Origin: Oscillospiraceae bacterium
GTDB taxonomy: Bacteria > Bacillota > Clostridia > Oscillospirales > CAG-272
Assembly (NCBI GenBank): GCA_015064415.1
Contig: SVSG01000011.1
Coordinates: forward strand, 1 to 61,914
Direction of reading: 5' to 3'
Length of the DNA: 61,914 bases
A program made the translations under genes and the position numbers. Of this stretch, positions 1 through 7,680 are shown piece by piece (position 1 is the first letter of the stretch; the number at the start of each line of letters is the position of its first letter). The notes beneath the pieces are model-generated. The model ran no database searches, was not told the DNA's origin, and was given only the letters and a program-made list of their open reading frames with translations.

Positions 1-135
1 CCCTATGACATTTTCATTTGCTATAAAGACAGTGATCTTGCAAACGGAATTGAGCGCACCCAAGACAGCATTGCAGCGCAAGAACTCTATATCCACCTTA
101 TTGAGCAAGAAGAAGTAACTCTGTTATATAATTAA
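1..135 (+). pseudogene. TIR-domain protein remnant (5' end outside window)
   Basis: An open frame enters from the window edge and stops at TAA 133-135 after 44 codons. Its residues YDIFICYKDSD, then RTQDS and AQELYIHL, match the first strand and first helix of the bacterial TIR domain common in Clostridia (consensus YDVFICYKETD...RTxDSxxAQxxYxxL). In intact members the next stretch reads EGYKVFFSRITLE and carries the domain on for about 100 residues. Here it turns into EQEEVTLLYN and stops, so the domain is cut after roughly 40 residues. Either the gene is broken or the protein ends in a minimal TIR start. TIR domains act in NAD cleavage or signalling in immunity; no such activity is expected from this fragment. 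Confidence 0.6.
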
Positions 136-162
136 ACTCAAAACTTATTAAAAAGGTGTATT

Positions 163-1020
163 ATGTACGAACTAAAAACCTGCTCTGTTTGCGGAGCTAC
201 AGAACTTAAAAGAATAGGTGTCGAAGAAAAAGACGGACAGGTATTTGGTATCTACAAATGTCCTTCATGCGACACGCAATTATCAGCTTACGATAAGTTT
301 CTAAAAACAGTTAAGAAAGCAACACCTGTTGTCCCTCAACCCGAAGCAGCAGAAGAAAAAATCACTTCTTCTACTGAAGAAACTCCTCGTCACACAGCAG
401 TCGTTAATATTGCTGCCGATGTCTATAAAAAGGCAATCGGCAGCACCATAGAACTTGTTGCTCAAATGGGGGAAATGTCTGCCCAAGGCACAGGAACGGT
501 GATCTCGGATAGCGGTTATTTCATCACTAATGCTCACGTGGTTGCAGAGCTCGAACAAAACAGACGCGCTGTTGTGAATTTCTGCGACAATGTCTTCGGC
601 GAAAACGAAAAACACTACCGCTTCGTTGCAGATCTTGTGTACGTTGATCCTTCTTGTGATCTGGCCCTCTTAAAGACCGATCCCGACAAATCCTTGAAGC
701 CCGTTGAATTCTGCTATGCAGAAGCATTCCCCGGCGAAGATGTCTATGCGATTGGAAACAGCAAAGGCGAAGGATTGTGTATCGTCGAAGGTATCGTAAG
801 CGATATACATAGAAGCATTGGCGGTAGAGATCACATTATGATTTCCGCGCCTGTCACCCAAGGAAATTCCGGCGGCCCCGTATTCAACAGCGAAGGAAAA
901 TTCATTGGAATTGTGAGAGGCGGACACGCCGACGTTAGCGCAATGAACTACGTTATCCCGATAAAGACCATTGTTGACTTTTTGCAGGATGCCAAAGACA
1001 AGGAAGGCTGTATTCTTTAA
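163..1020 (+). CDS. Zinc-ribbon, trypsin-like (HtrA-type) serine protease
   Basis: The 285-residue protein starts with a zinc ribbon (Cys7, Cys10, Cys33, Cys36), followed by a polar linker to about residue 85 and a chymotrypsin-fold protease domain. The catalytic triad is visible as His125 in ITNAHVV, Asp166 in DPSCDLALLK and Ser236 in TQGNSGGP. There is no signal peptide, membrane segment or PDZ domain, so unlike classic HtrA/DegP it should work in the cytosol. The start is set by AAAAAGGTG about 8 bases before ATG 163. It follows the TIR remnant by 27 bp and may have shared its transcript; zinc-ribbon plus TIR or protease combinations suggest a stress or defence role, which is inference. 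A strong terminator follows directly. Confidence 0.85.
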   Translation: MYELKTCSVCGATELKRIGVEEKDGQVFGIYKCPSCDTQLSAYDKFLKTVKKATPVVPQPEAAEEKITSSTEETPRHTAVVNIAADVYKKAIGSTIELVAQMGEMSAQGTGTVISDSGYFITNAHVVAELEQNRRAVVNFCDNVFGENEKHYRFVADLVYVDPSCDLALLKTDPDKSLKPVEFCYAEAFPGEDVYAIGNSKGEGLCIVEGIVSDIHRSIGGRDHIMISAPVTQGNSGGPVFNSEGKFIGIVRGGHADVSAMNYVIPIKTIVDFLQDAKDKEGCIL

Positions 1021-1030
1021 AAAAACAAGT

Positions 1031-1082
1031 ACAATCCTCACGAACGGTTATTACATCGTTCGCGGGGATTGTCTTTTTTTAT
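1031..1082 (+). terminator. Rho-independent terminator after the protease gene
   Basis: A 16-bp stem (ACAATCCTCACGAACG against CGTTCGCGGGGATTGT, with two G-T pairs) closes a short loop and is followed by seven T. It starts 11 bp after the stop codon. Confidence 0.9.
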
Positions 1083-1088
1083 TCATAT

Positions 1089-1235
1089 CTAATAAATTCT
1101 ACAACGCTTGCATTTTCGTTGCATAACCTATTAGAAGTGGTAAATCAAGAACTTGAGGGTGGTTTCACGGATGCCGTAATCTGTGAGCAAAGCACCGTCG
1201 TGCTTGGTGCGACGCCTATTTGCGGCAGTATCTAA
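1089..1235 (+). pseudogene. Possible 3' remnant of a small gene upstream of the recombinase
   Basis: An open frame with no ATG ends at TAA 1233-1235 and reads ...LLEVVNQELEGG, then FTDAVICEQSTVVLGATPI. Its stop lies just upstream of the ribosome site of the next small gene, the spacing expected for an upstream partner in one operon. The absence of a start codon suggests that the left part was lost, perhaps at an element boundary near 1085. I do not recognise the family. Confidence 0.3.
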
Positions 1236-1245
1236 GGGGGATTTT

Positions 1246-1371
1246 ATGAGTGAATATTATGATTTGAAGCAACGGCCTTTTGCCATTACGCAAAGCGTTT
1301 TGCACTCGGAAAACCGCGCTGAAACCGAGGAGGAGATCGTAAACCAGCTTTATAAGATTTTTGCCAAGTAA
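1246..1371 (+). CDS. Small protein preceding serine recombinase
   Basis: A 41-residue protein (MSEYYDLKQRPFAITQSVLH...) with no recognisable domain. ATG 1246 is chosen over the in-frame ATG 1183 because AAGGGGG sits 5 bp upstream and the 1183 start has no ribosome site. It ends 45 bp before the recombinase start, in the same direction. Short ORFs of this kind often accompany large serine recombinases in clostridial integrative elements, as regulators or directionality factors. That role is inferred from position only. Confidence 0.5.
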   Translation: MSEYYDLKQRPFAITQSVLHSENRAETEEEIVNQLYKIFAK

Positions 1372-1416
1372 GTGTAAGCAGGCGATCAAATTTTAACAGA
1401 AAGGGGGTGAAACCAT

Positions 1417-2931
1417 ATGATCGTGCTTTATGCCAGAAAGTCGGTGGAAAATCTGCAGAGCGTTTCCTGTGAGACCCAGATTCAGTATTGCAAGGCGATG
1501 ATTCGTCCCGAAGAGCGGGATGAAGAAGTCGTAACGTTAGTGGATAACGGGTTCTCGGGTGGCAATACCGACCGCGCGGGGTATCAGCAGCTTTTGCAAT
1601 TTGTCAGACTTGGCAAAGTATCTCGCGTAATCGTGTACCGCTTAGACAGAATCAGCCGCTCGCTCGCGGACTTTGTTTCCTTTTTGAGTGAGCTGAAGGC
1701 GCACAACGTGTCATTTACGTCCTCACAAGAGGCGTTCGACACCTCCAGCCCTTACGGCTCGTTGGTCTGTCAAATATTGGCTGTATTCGCAGAATTTGAG
1801 CGGAACAGCATTATAGAACGTGTAAAGCAGGCATACCAACACCGCTCAGAGCTTGCCTTCTACATGGGCGGGCGGCGACCGTATGGTTTCACTCTTGTTG
1901 ACACCGTGATCCGCGGCATCAAAACTAAGATGCTGCAACCCGACGAGAGGGAGATGGCCTACGTCCGTCAGATGTTTGACCTCTATTCCGTGGCGGGCGT
2001 TTCTCTTCGACGGGCGATGGATAACCTGATCAAAGAGAACGCCCCCGCTACCGAGGGTGGTTGGTCTACGGCAAAAATATCCGCCATTCTTCGCAATCCC
2101 ATCTACGTGCAAGCAGATGCTAAGATCTACGAATATTTCGCATCGATGAATACGAAAATCGTCGGTAGCCCGGCAGATTTTGACGGCACACACGGCTTGC
2201 AGTTATACGGTAAAACCATGCACGAAGCTGAGGATTGGTCGGACATTAAGGCAGTCTTGATGCAACACGAAGGCGTGATTCCGTCTGAGGTTTGGCTTGC
2301 ATGCCAGCGCAAGCTTGCCAAAAACAAGCAAATTAATAAGTCGATGAGCAACCAGACCTCTTGGTTGGGTGGCAGAGTTATATGCGCCCAATGCGGCAAA
2401 AAAATGACCGTCACGCGCGGTGGCAAGCGTGTTGACGGCACTTCGTTGCGATATTTTAACTGCGTAGGACGCGCAAATCGGGCTTGCAAGGGCTCGAAAG
2501 CTACGATCTATGCCGACAGCTTGGAACAGATGGTTTCCGCGCTTGTTGCAGAGAAATTGGCTGCTTTAAAGAATTACCGCCGGCAGGTTTCCAACGAGAA
2601 TGGAGCCAAGATCAATCAGCTAAGGTGCAAGCTTGTCGAAAATCGCACCGCGCAAGATAAGTTGGCGATGCTGGTGATGACGGACGGCTTGGAGGCTGAT
2701 ATGCTGTCTGTGCTCAATGAAAAAGCGAAGCAGTTGGCTGCAGAGCGTCGCAAGCTGACAGAGAAAATCGAGGCTTTGGAAGCCACAGAGCAAGAAATCG
2801 TCAATGTGTTGGATTTCGGCAAAGCGTGGGAGAAAGCTACATATGACGAGAAGAAAGCTGTCGTGGGTGTACTAATTGATAAGCTGCTGGTCGCCGAGGA
2901 CGGTAGCATAGAAGTTGTGTGGAATATTTGA
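1417..2931 (+). CDS. Large serine recombinase (site-specific integrase)
   Basis: A 504-residue protein of the phiC31/TndX-type large serine recombinases. The N-terminal resolvase domain (about 1-140) carries YARKS with nucleophile Ser9, and YRLDRISRS and FAEFERNSIIERV further on. A recombinase DNA-binding domain follows (about 150-290), then a zinc ribbon with CAQCGKK near residue 322 and a second cysteine pair near 350. A coiled-coil segment of about 80 residues lies near 390-470, as used for synapsis control. The ribosome site AAAGGGGGTG precedes ATG 1417. Length and domain order are normal, so it is probably functional. It would integrate or excise the element that carries the downstream toxin-antitoxin genes. 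No att core could be assigned with confidence. Confidence 0.93.
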   Translation: MIVLYARKSVENLQSVSCETQIQYCKAMIRPEERDEEVVTLVDNGFSGGNTDRAGYQQLLQFVRLGKVSRVIVYRLDRISRSLADFVSFLSELKAHNVSFTSSQEAFDTSSPYGSLVCQILAVFAEFERNSIIERVKQAYQHRSELAFYMGGRRPYGFTLVDTVIRGIKTKMLQPDEREMAYVRQMFDLYSVAGVSLRRAMDNLIKENAPATEGGWSTAKISAILRNPIYVQADAKIYEYFASMNTKIVGSPADFDGTHGLQLYGKTMHEAEDWSDIKAVLMQHEGVIPSEVWLACQRKLAKNKQINKSMSNQTSWLGGRVICAQCGKKMTVTRGGKRVDGTSLRYFNCVGRANRACKGSKATIYADSLEQMVSALVAEKLAALKNYRRQVSNENGAKINQLRCKLVENRTAQDKLAMLVMTDGLEADMLSVLNEKAKQLAAERRKLTEKIEALEATEQEIVNVLDFGKAWEKATYDEKKAVVGVLIDKLLVAEDGSIEVVWNI

Positions 2932-2936
2932 TAAAT

Positions 2937-2989
2937 TAACATCACGATGTTATTTTTCCGTTGACAAATTGACATCGTGATGTTATAAT
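2937..2989 (+). promoter_or_regulatory. Toxin-antitoxin promoter with two inverted-repeat operators
   Basis: TTGACA at 2961-2966 and TATAAT at 2984-2989 are separated by 17 bp, a consensus promoter for the gene at 3011. Two copies of the dyad ACATC-NN-GATGT lie at 2939-2950 and 2972-2983. The second fills the space between -35 and -10; the first lies upstream. Their centres are 33 bp apart, about three helical turns, so dimers would bind the same face. This is the expected layout for autorepression by the HTH protein at 3678. The first operator begins 5 bp after the recombinase stop codon. Confidence 0.85.
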
Positions 2990-3010
2990 AATAGCAAGGA
3001 AGGTGACACT

Positions 3011-3697
3011 ATGAAAAAGGAATTGATTATTTATCACGGTTCGGAAAATATTATCGAGGTGCCCGAACACGGCAAGGGAAAGCCCTATAATGATTACGGA
3101 CTTGGCTTTTATTGTACTGAGTACGTGGATCTTGCGAAGGAATGGGCGTGCGATGATAAGCACGGCGGCTATGCCAATAAATACGTTTTGAATATGAACG
3201 GATTAAAAGTGCTCGATCTCAATGGCAAGGATTTTTGCATTATCCACTGGATATCCGTGCTTTTGAAAAACAGAAGGTTCACCATAGACAACGATTTTGG
3301 GCAAAGCGCGAAAGAATACATTTTGGAAAACTTTCCCGTTGACACAGAAGGGTATGACGTGATCAAGGGCTACCGCGCGGACGATTCTTATTTTTCCTAC
3401 GCGAGAGATTTCCTTCAGAACGGCATTTCCGTCGGGCGTTTGTCTCAGGTGATGAAGCTGGGCAATCTTGGAAACCAGATCGTGCTGATCTCACCTAAGG
3501 CGTTTGAGCAAATCAAATTCGTCGGCTACGAGGAAGCGCCGCAGGAGGTGCATTTCCCGCTTCGAAAGAAGAGGGACGAATTGGCGAGATTGTCGTATCT
3601 GTCCGACAAAAAGGGCGGTGCCTTTGATCCCAACGATATTTTGATGATCGATATTATGAGAGGAGCGATAAAAGCGGATGATCCACGCCTACAGTGA
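3011..3697 (+). CDS. DUF3990 family protein, probable toxin
   Basis: A 228-residue protein beginning IIYHGSENIIEVPE, followed by YNDYGLGFYCTEYVDLAKEW, the signature of DUF3990. This family is linked to ADP-ribosyltransferase-like folds and occurs as the toxin of two- or three-gene toxin-antitoxin modules. The YHG motif with the downstream GLGFYCT block corresponds to the expected nucleotide-binding region. ATG 3011 is preceded by AAGGAAGGTG. The gene overlaps the next one by 20 bp, so the two are translationally coupled, and the promoter carries palindromic operators. No signal peptide or membrane helix is present. The substrate is unknown. Confidence 0.75.
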   Translation: MKKELIIYHGSENIIEVPEHGKGKPYNDYGLGFYCTEYVDLAKEWACDDKHGGYANKYVLNMNGLKVLDLNGKDFCIIHWISVLLKNRRFTIDNDFGQSAKEYILENFPVDTEGYDVIKGYRADDSYFSYARDFLQNGISVGRLSQVMKLGNLGNQIVLISPKAFEQIKFVGYEEAPQEVHFPLRKKRDELARLSYLSDKKGGAFDPNDILMIDIMRGAIKADDPRLQ

Positions 3698-4289
3698 GCT
3701 ATATTTGAACACCGTTATGCACAATCTTGCCGCGCTGTTTGATATTGCCATCAACGCCGAGGGGCTCGATACAGATGCCTTTGCGGACAAGTTTTCCGAT
3801 TCGGAAATTGCAAGTGGGATCGAAGCGGGCGTGCCGGATATGCTGGCGGGGAAATCTGCCACCGAAATGCTGACGATCATTCTCGGGCGAGAGGTGGATT
3901 ACACCCTTGTACCCGTAGATCGCACTCCGGAATATTGGGCCGGATGGGTGTTGGCGAAGGCGCAATGGTATTTGAATAAGCCCTTCAAGGAGATCCTTTC
4001 CGTGATGCCGTTCAGCGAGATCGTGGCAATGTATTACCCTTATCACGAAGCGGACGAAATGAAAACCGTGGAAAAGATTAAAGCGTGTTTCCCATCCGTG
4101 TCAACCTTGAAGATAATTCGCCAAAAAAGAAAACTGACACAAGAGCAGCTTGCCATGCTGAGCGGAGTGAACGTGCGCTCGATTAGGTCTTACGAGCAGG
4201 GCGACAATGACATTGCGAAAGCACAGGGCGATACGTTGCAAATGCTTGCCAAAGCATTGGATTGTTCCATCGAGGAGCTACTGCAATAA
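3678..4289 (+). CDS. HTH-XRE antitoxin/autoregulator of the DUF3990 pair
   Basis: A 203-residue protein. Residues about 140-203 form an XRE/Cro helix-turn-helix (LKIIRQKRKLTQEQLAMLSG, then VNVRSIRSYEQGD), ending with a typical XRE tail (LQMLAKALDCSIEELL). The N-terminal 135 residues are helical and acidic and do not match a family I can name; a toxin-neutralising role is likely from position. ATG 3678 lies inside the toxin frame behind GAGAGGAGCG, giving coupled translation. It is the obvious candidate to bind the two dyads at 2939-2983. A partner gene in this place is normal for DUF3990 loci, often with DUF3791; here the antitoxin appears fused to the HTH. Confidence 0.75.
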   Translation: MIHAYSELYLNTVMHNLAALFDIAINAEGLDTDAFADKFSDSEIASGIEAGVPDMLAGKSATEMLTIILGREVDYTLVPVDRTPEYWAGWVLAKAQWYLNKPFKEILSVMPFSEIVAMYYPYHEADEMKTVEKIKACFPSVSTLKIIRQKRKLTQEQLAMLSGVNVRSIRSYEQGDNDIAKAQGDTLQMLAKALDCSIEELLQ

Positions 4290-4300
4290 CACCCGTTTGA

Positions 4301-4417
4301 AAGAGCCATTTCGCCGACGCCCTGCGCATCGCGCAGGATAGGATGGACAGCAAGAACTTTTACGCCTACAACCCCGCGTTTGACAAGGCACGCGGCGTGT
4401 TCCGTAAAGGGAAATAA
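4301..4417 (+). pseudogene. Gene remnant, C-terminal fragment
   Basis: An in-frame 38-codon stretch (SHFADALRIAQDRMDSKNFY...FRKGK) ends at TAA 4415-4417 and is preceded in frame by TGA 4298-4300, with no start codon. Composition and reading look protein-like, so this is probably the tail of a mobile-element gene left after a deletion next to the toxin-antitoxin module. I cannot name the parent family. Confidence 0.4.
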
Positions 4418-4433
4418 GTACCGTAACGGTATC

Positions 4434-4468
4434 AAAAAACACCGAGGATCTTCCTCGGTGTTTTTTTG
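4434..4468. terminator. Bidirectional terminator
   Basis: AAAAAACACCGAGGA and TCCTCGGTGTTTTTTT form a stem with T runs on both strands. It separates the plus-strand accessory genes from the convergent minus-strand gene ending at 4471. Confidence 0.9.
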
Positions 4469-4470
4469 TG

Positions 4471-6354
4471 TTATTTATGCTTTTTTTTCGCCAGGTGCAT
4501 GAACTGCAAGCCCATCAGGATCTGGCCCATCGTCCAGCCGGTCTCGATGCAGCAGGGGGCCCAGCCCACGTCGTGCGGAACGCCGTGCGCCTCGCCGTGC
4601 TTCATATCAAACGCGCGCGACCACGCGCCGTCAAGCAGCGTGTCCTCGCTGTGGATCTGACAGGACAAGAGGAAGGAGGCGATGTCGCACCATAGCGCGC
4701 GGAAGCGCTCCTCGCCCGTTGTGAGATAGGCGTGCGCAAACGCCAGCGGCAGCCAGTTGTTGGAGTAAAGCAGGTCTGCCACGGGGTCGCCGTTGTTGGC
4801 AAGCAGGGCGCACTCGCCCGTGTGATTGCGCGCACACTTGGCCTGATAGCCCGTGTCCCACTCGGCATAGCCGCCGCGTGTGTGACGGCGCAGGGCAAGA
4901 TTTTCCAGCACCGTATCCAGCCATTTGCGGTATTCCGCCTTGCCCGTTACCTCACAGAGGATGGAAAGGGGAAGCACCAGACGGCAATTTTCCTCGGTCT
5001 CGCTTGTCTCGCGCAGGGTGTTCGGGTAGGTCGCCATGATCGAGCAAAGCCCCTTCTCGCCGACCTCTAAAAAGCGCTTGTCCGCGCCCGCACGATAGGC
5101 AAGCAACAGCATTGCCAGATAGTAGGCGTTGTGGTGTGCGCAGGGAATGCCCACGCCCGCTTTTTTCAGCTCCGCGCGCTTGTTGTCATCCAAACGGCAC
5201 CAATCCGTACGGGAGACGCGCAAGCCGTCCTCGCCCGTGGTGTCCATCAGGTAGGTAAGTCCTGCCTTGATCTCGTCAAAATAGGGCACCTCGCCGTTGA
5301 TGTACTGTTGCATCAAAAGCGGCTGTACCGCGCGCGCCACGTCATCCTGATAGCAGGTCTCCCACGCGACCTCGCTCCAGCGGATCATGCCCTTGTGCGC
5401 GCCCTCCTTTTCCTGCATCCAGTCAAAGCAGAATTTGAACAGCGCGTCGGCGGTTTTTTTGCTTTCCGTGTTGCCGCGCAAAAGCGCATCGTAAAGGAAG
5501 ATGCCGCCCGTTTCCGCGGTGCAGTCGGTACGAATGTCATTGCGGCGTTTTTGCGTACCGTCTATGGCCTTAATGTGGTGCGAGAAGCCCTCGAAGGCGC
5601 CCGCGCTGCCGCCGTTTTTCAGCATACCCGCGCGCTTAAACCACTCGATGCCGCGTGTGACGGCCGCGTCGGTATCGGAGGCGCAGGTGACCTTTGTTTG
5701 CTTATAGGTGCAAACAGGTGCTTGGAATGCGGGCGTGACCTTTTCGCCCGAGAGGAAGGAAATAATTTCTGTAATCAGGGATTGCCAATAGCTTGTCGGC
5801 ACCAGTCGCGCGCGACGGAAGTTGCAAAGGCGGAAGGCGCAAAGCAGGGTGTTATCGGAAAGCCACCACAGCGCCCAGATGCCCTTTTCCAGCTCCTCCT
5901 CGCTCATGTCGATCTGATCGTGCGCGCAAACGTAGTTGTGGCAGGTGAGGATGGGTGCCTTCGCGTGATTGCGGAAGGCGTAGGTGATGCAATCGTTGTT
6001 GTGATCGTCCAATACCGCGCCCGCGGGCAAGTTCTCCACGGGGAAATCGGCGGGGTTGTAGACAAGGCGGTGGTGCGTGGTCTCGGTGATACTGTTTTGC
6101 ACGCTGCCGCCGATCGCCTCCACGTACTCCGCGAACACGGGCTTGCCCATGTGGCGCATTTTTTCGATACAAGCGCGCACGGGAGAGGGATAGGTGATCG
6201 AGATCTGCTCGTTGCCGCCAAGCAGGCACAGCGCGTCAAATTCCGCCGCATCAAAGGGTTTGTCGGGCGCGCGCAGCTCGGAGCCCTTGCATGTGGCAAG
6301 GATCAGATCGGAAAGATCACTCGGCTTGGTCGATAAAATGAGGATACGGTTCAT
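4471..6354 (-). CDS. Two-domain protein: GATase-like N-terminus and alpha/alpha-toroid (six-hairpin glycosidase-like) C-terminus
   Basis: A 627-residue cytoplasmic protein. Residues 1 to about 200 look like a flavodoxin/class-I amidotransferase-like domain (MNRILILSTKPSDLSDLI, then LCLLGGNEQISITYPSP), as found in ThuA-like and sugar-enzyme accessory domains. Residues about 225-627 are helical with repeated Trp and His motifs, for example IRWSEVAWETCYQDDVARA, CAHHNAYYLAML and GYAEWDTGYQAKC, consistent with an (alpha/alpha)6 toroid as in GH88, GH105, GH127 or AGE-type enzymes. No signal peptide. It starts 10 bp after the oxidoreductase stop, in the same operon. The order suggests processing of a sugar released in the same pathway; the reaction is not determined. 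ATG 6354 has only a weak ribosome site and is probably coupled. Confidence 0.6.
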   Translation of the reverse strand: MNRILILSTKPSDLSDLILATCKGSELRAPDKPFDAAEFDALCLLGGNEQISITYPSPVRACIEKMRHMGKPVFAEYVEAIGGSVQNSITETTHHRLVYNPADFPVENLPAGAVLDDHNNDCITYAFRNHAKAPILTCHNYVCAHDQIDMSEEELEKGIWALWWLSDNTLLCAFRLCNFRRARLVPTSYWQSLITEIISFLSGEKVTPAFQAPVCTYKQTKVTCASDTDAAVTRGIEWFKRAGMLKNGGSAGAFEGFSHHIKAIDGTQKRRNDIRTDCTAETGGIFLYDALLRGNTESKKTADALFKFCFDWMQEKEGAHKGMIRWSEVAWETCYQDDVARAVQPLLMQQYINGEVPYFDEIKAGLTYLMDTTGEDGLRVSRTDWCRLDDNKRAELKKAGVGIPCAHHNAYYLAMLLLAYRAGADKRFLEVGEKGLCSIMATYPNTLRETSETEENCRLVLPLSILCEVTGKAEYRKWLDTVLENLALRRHTRGGYAEWDTGYQAKCARNHTGECALLANNGDPVADLLYSNNWLPLAFAHAYLTTGEERFRALWCDIASFLLSCQIHSEDTLLDGAWSRAFDMKHGEAHGVPHDVGWAPCCIETGWTMGQILMGLQFMHLAKKKHK

Positions 6355-6364
6355 CTTTTACCTC

Positions 6365-7600
6365 TCAGAGCTTGACGGTTTCGCCCGTGTGGCGGGAGCG
6401 CTCGGCGGCAAAGCCGATATAGTGGCTTTGCATCGACACGGCAAGCGTGGTGACGTTCGGGTTCTCCTTGCCCTCGTAGCACTCCAGCACGGAGCGCAGA
6501 AGGTGATAGTCGCCGCCGCCGTGATAGCCGCTGACGGCGTTGATCTCGTCGTTGAGGTCAATGTCATAGCTCTCGCCGCCGAAAATGCGGCAATGCAGCA
6601 CGTTTTCCATCATATTGCCGTAGATCTCGCCCTGCTCGCCGTGCAGATGGATCTCGCGATAGCATTTGTCGGAGAAGGCGGTCATCGTCAGGTGCGCGGT
6701 GGTGCCGTTTGCAAACAGCATATTGACGACCTGGTGATCCACCACGTCATTGTCCAGCTTGAAGGCGCAGATGCCCCAGCGCGAGGTCTCCAGCTCCTTT
6801 GCCATCGTCTCGGCGGTGGCGTTGGGCATCACCACGTGGCAGGCCCAGTTCGGCTTGCCGCGCTCGATGATCTTTTGCACGTAGTGCTTTTTCGCGCTGT
6901 AAGCACAGCTGTCCTGCAGGTCGCAGAACATGCAGCGCTCTGCCGCGCCCTCGGGCGCGTTTTCGGGGGTGAAATAGCGCAGAGAGCCAAAGGAGCTCAC
7001 CGCGGTGCATTTATCGTTCACGAACCAGGAAATGAGGTCAAGATCGTGACAGCACTTGGAGATCAGCATCGGCGTTGCAAGATCCTCTCGGCGGGTGTTG
7101 CCGCGCACGTAGCTGTGCGCCTGATGCTCGTAGCCCACGTTTTCCGTCAGATTGATGGTAGAGATGCGGCCGTATTTTCCCGTGTCCAACTCTTTTTTGA
7201 GCACCGAGAAAAAGGGCGCATAGCGCAGCACGTGGCACACGAACACGCGGCGTCCCAAGCGCTCGGCGGTCTCTTCGATCTCGCGGCATTCCTCGGCGGA
7301 TCTTGCGATCGGCTTTTCCAGAATGAGGTCATAGCCAAGCGTGAGCGCGCGGATGGCTTGACGGATGTGAAATCTGTCCCAGGTGGCGATAATGAGAATG
7401 TCGGAGAGCTTGCCCGCCGCAAAAAAAGCGTCCTCGTCCGCATAAAGTGCGCTTGCCTCCAGACCGCAAAGCGCCGCCGCGTTGGCGCGTTTTTCTTCGT
7501 TTTCATCACAAACGGCAAGCACGCGCTCGCCCATTTCCGTGAGGATGGCGGCATAGGTCATGCCGCGGTTTCCGTAACCGATCAGAGAAAAAGTTGGCAT
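6365..7600 (-). CDS. Gfo/Idh/MocA family NAD(P)-dependent oxidoreductase
   Basis: A 411-residue protein with an N-terminal Rossmann fold (SLIGYGNRGMTYA) and the family motif ILEKPIARS near residue 95 containing the catalytic-type Lys. It carries a cysteine-bearing insert, ERCMFCDLQDSCAYSAKKHY, near residue 230, seen in one branch of this family in Clostridia and Bacteroidota. ATG 7600 has CGGAGG 10 bp upstream and a good promoter at 7630-7659. It is cotranscribed with the toroid protein. The family oxidises or epimerises sugars and sugar acids. Because NanA and a sialidase are close by, a role like the YjhC/NanOx conversion of 2,7-anhydro-sialic acid is possible but unproven; other hexosamine substrates fit equally well. 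Confidence 0.88.
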   Translation of the reverse strand: MPTFSLIGYGNRGMTYAAILTEMGERVLAVCDENEEKRANAAALCGLEASALYADEDAFFAAGKLSDILIIATWDRFHIRQAIRALTLGYDLILEKPIARSAEECREIEETAERLGRRVFVCHVLRYAPFFSVLKKELDTGKYGRISTINLTENVGYEHQAHSYVRGNTRREDLATPMLISKCCHDLDLISWFVNDKCTAVSSFGSLRYFTPENAPEGAAERCMFCDLQDSCAYSAKKHYVQKIIERGKPNWACHVVMPNATAETMAKELETSRWGICAFKLDNDVVDHQVVNMLFANGTTAHLTMTAFSDKCYREIHLHGEQGEIYGNMMENVLHCRIFGGESYDIDLNDEINAVSGYHGGGDYHLLRSVLECYEGKENPNVTTLAVSMQSHYIGFAAERSRHTGETVKL

Positions 7601-7629
7601 ATAAAAAACCTCCGAGTTTTGATGCCCCC

Positions 7630-7659
7630 ATTATACCACACGCGCCCGCGCGCGGTCAA
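7630..7659 (-). promoter_or_regulatory. Promoter of the oxidoreductase operon
   Basis: On the minus strand TTGACC (7654-7659) and TATAAT (7630-7635) are separated by 18 bp. The distance to ATG 7600 leaves a leader of about 20-25 bases with CGGAGG. Confidence 0.8.
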
Positions 7660-7680
7660 TGACGGATTTATTTTAAAACA

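Noticed and set aside
5131-6336. Long plus-strand open frame (401 codons)
   Set aside because: It is antisense to the toroid protein gene, has no ribosome site and no domain-like wording. GC-rich codon bias keeps the opposite frame open.
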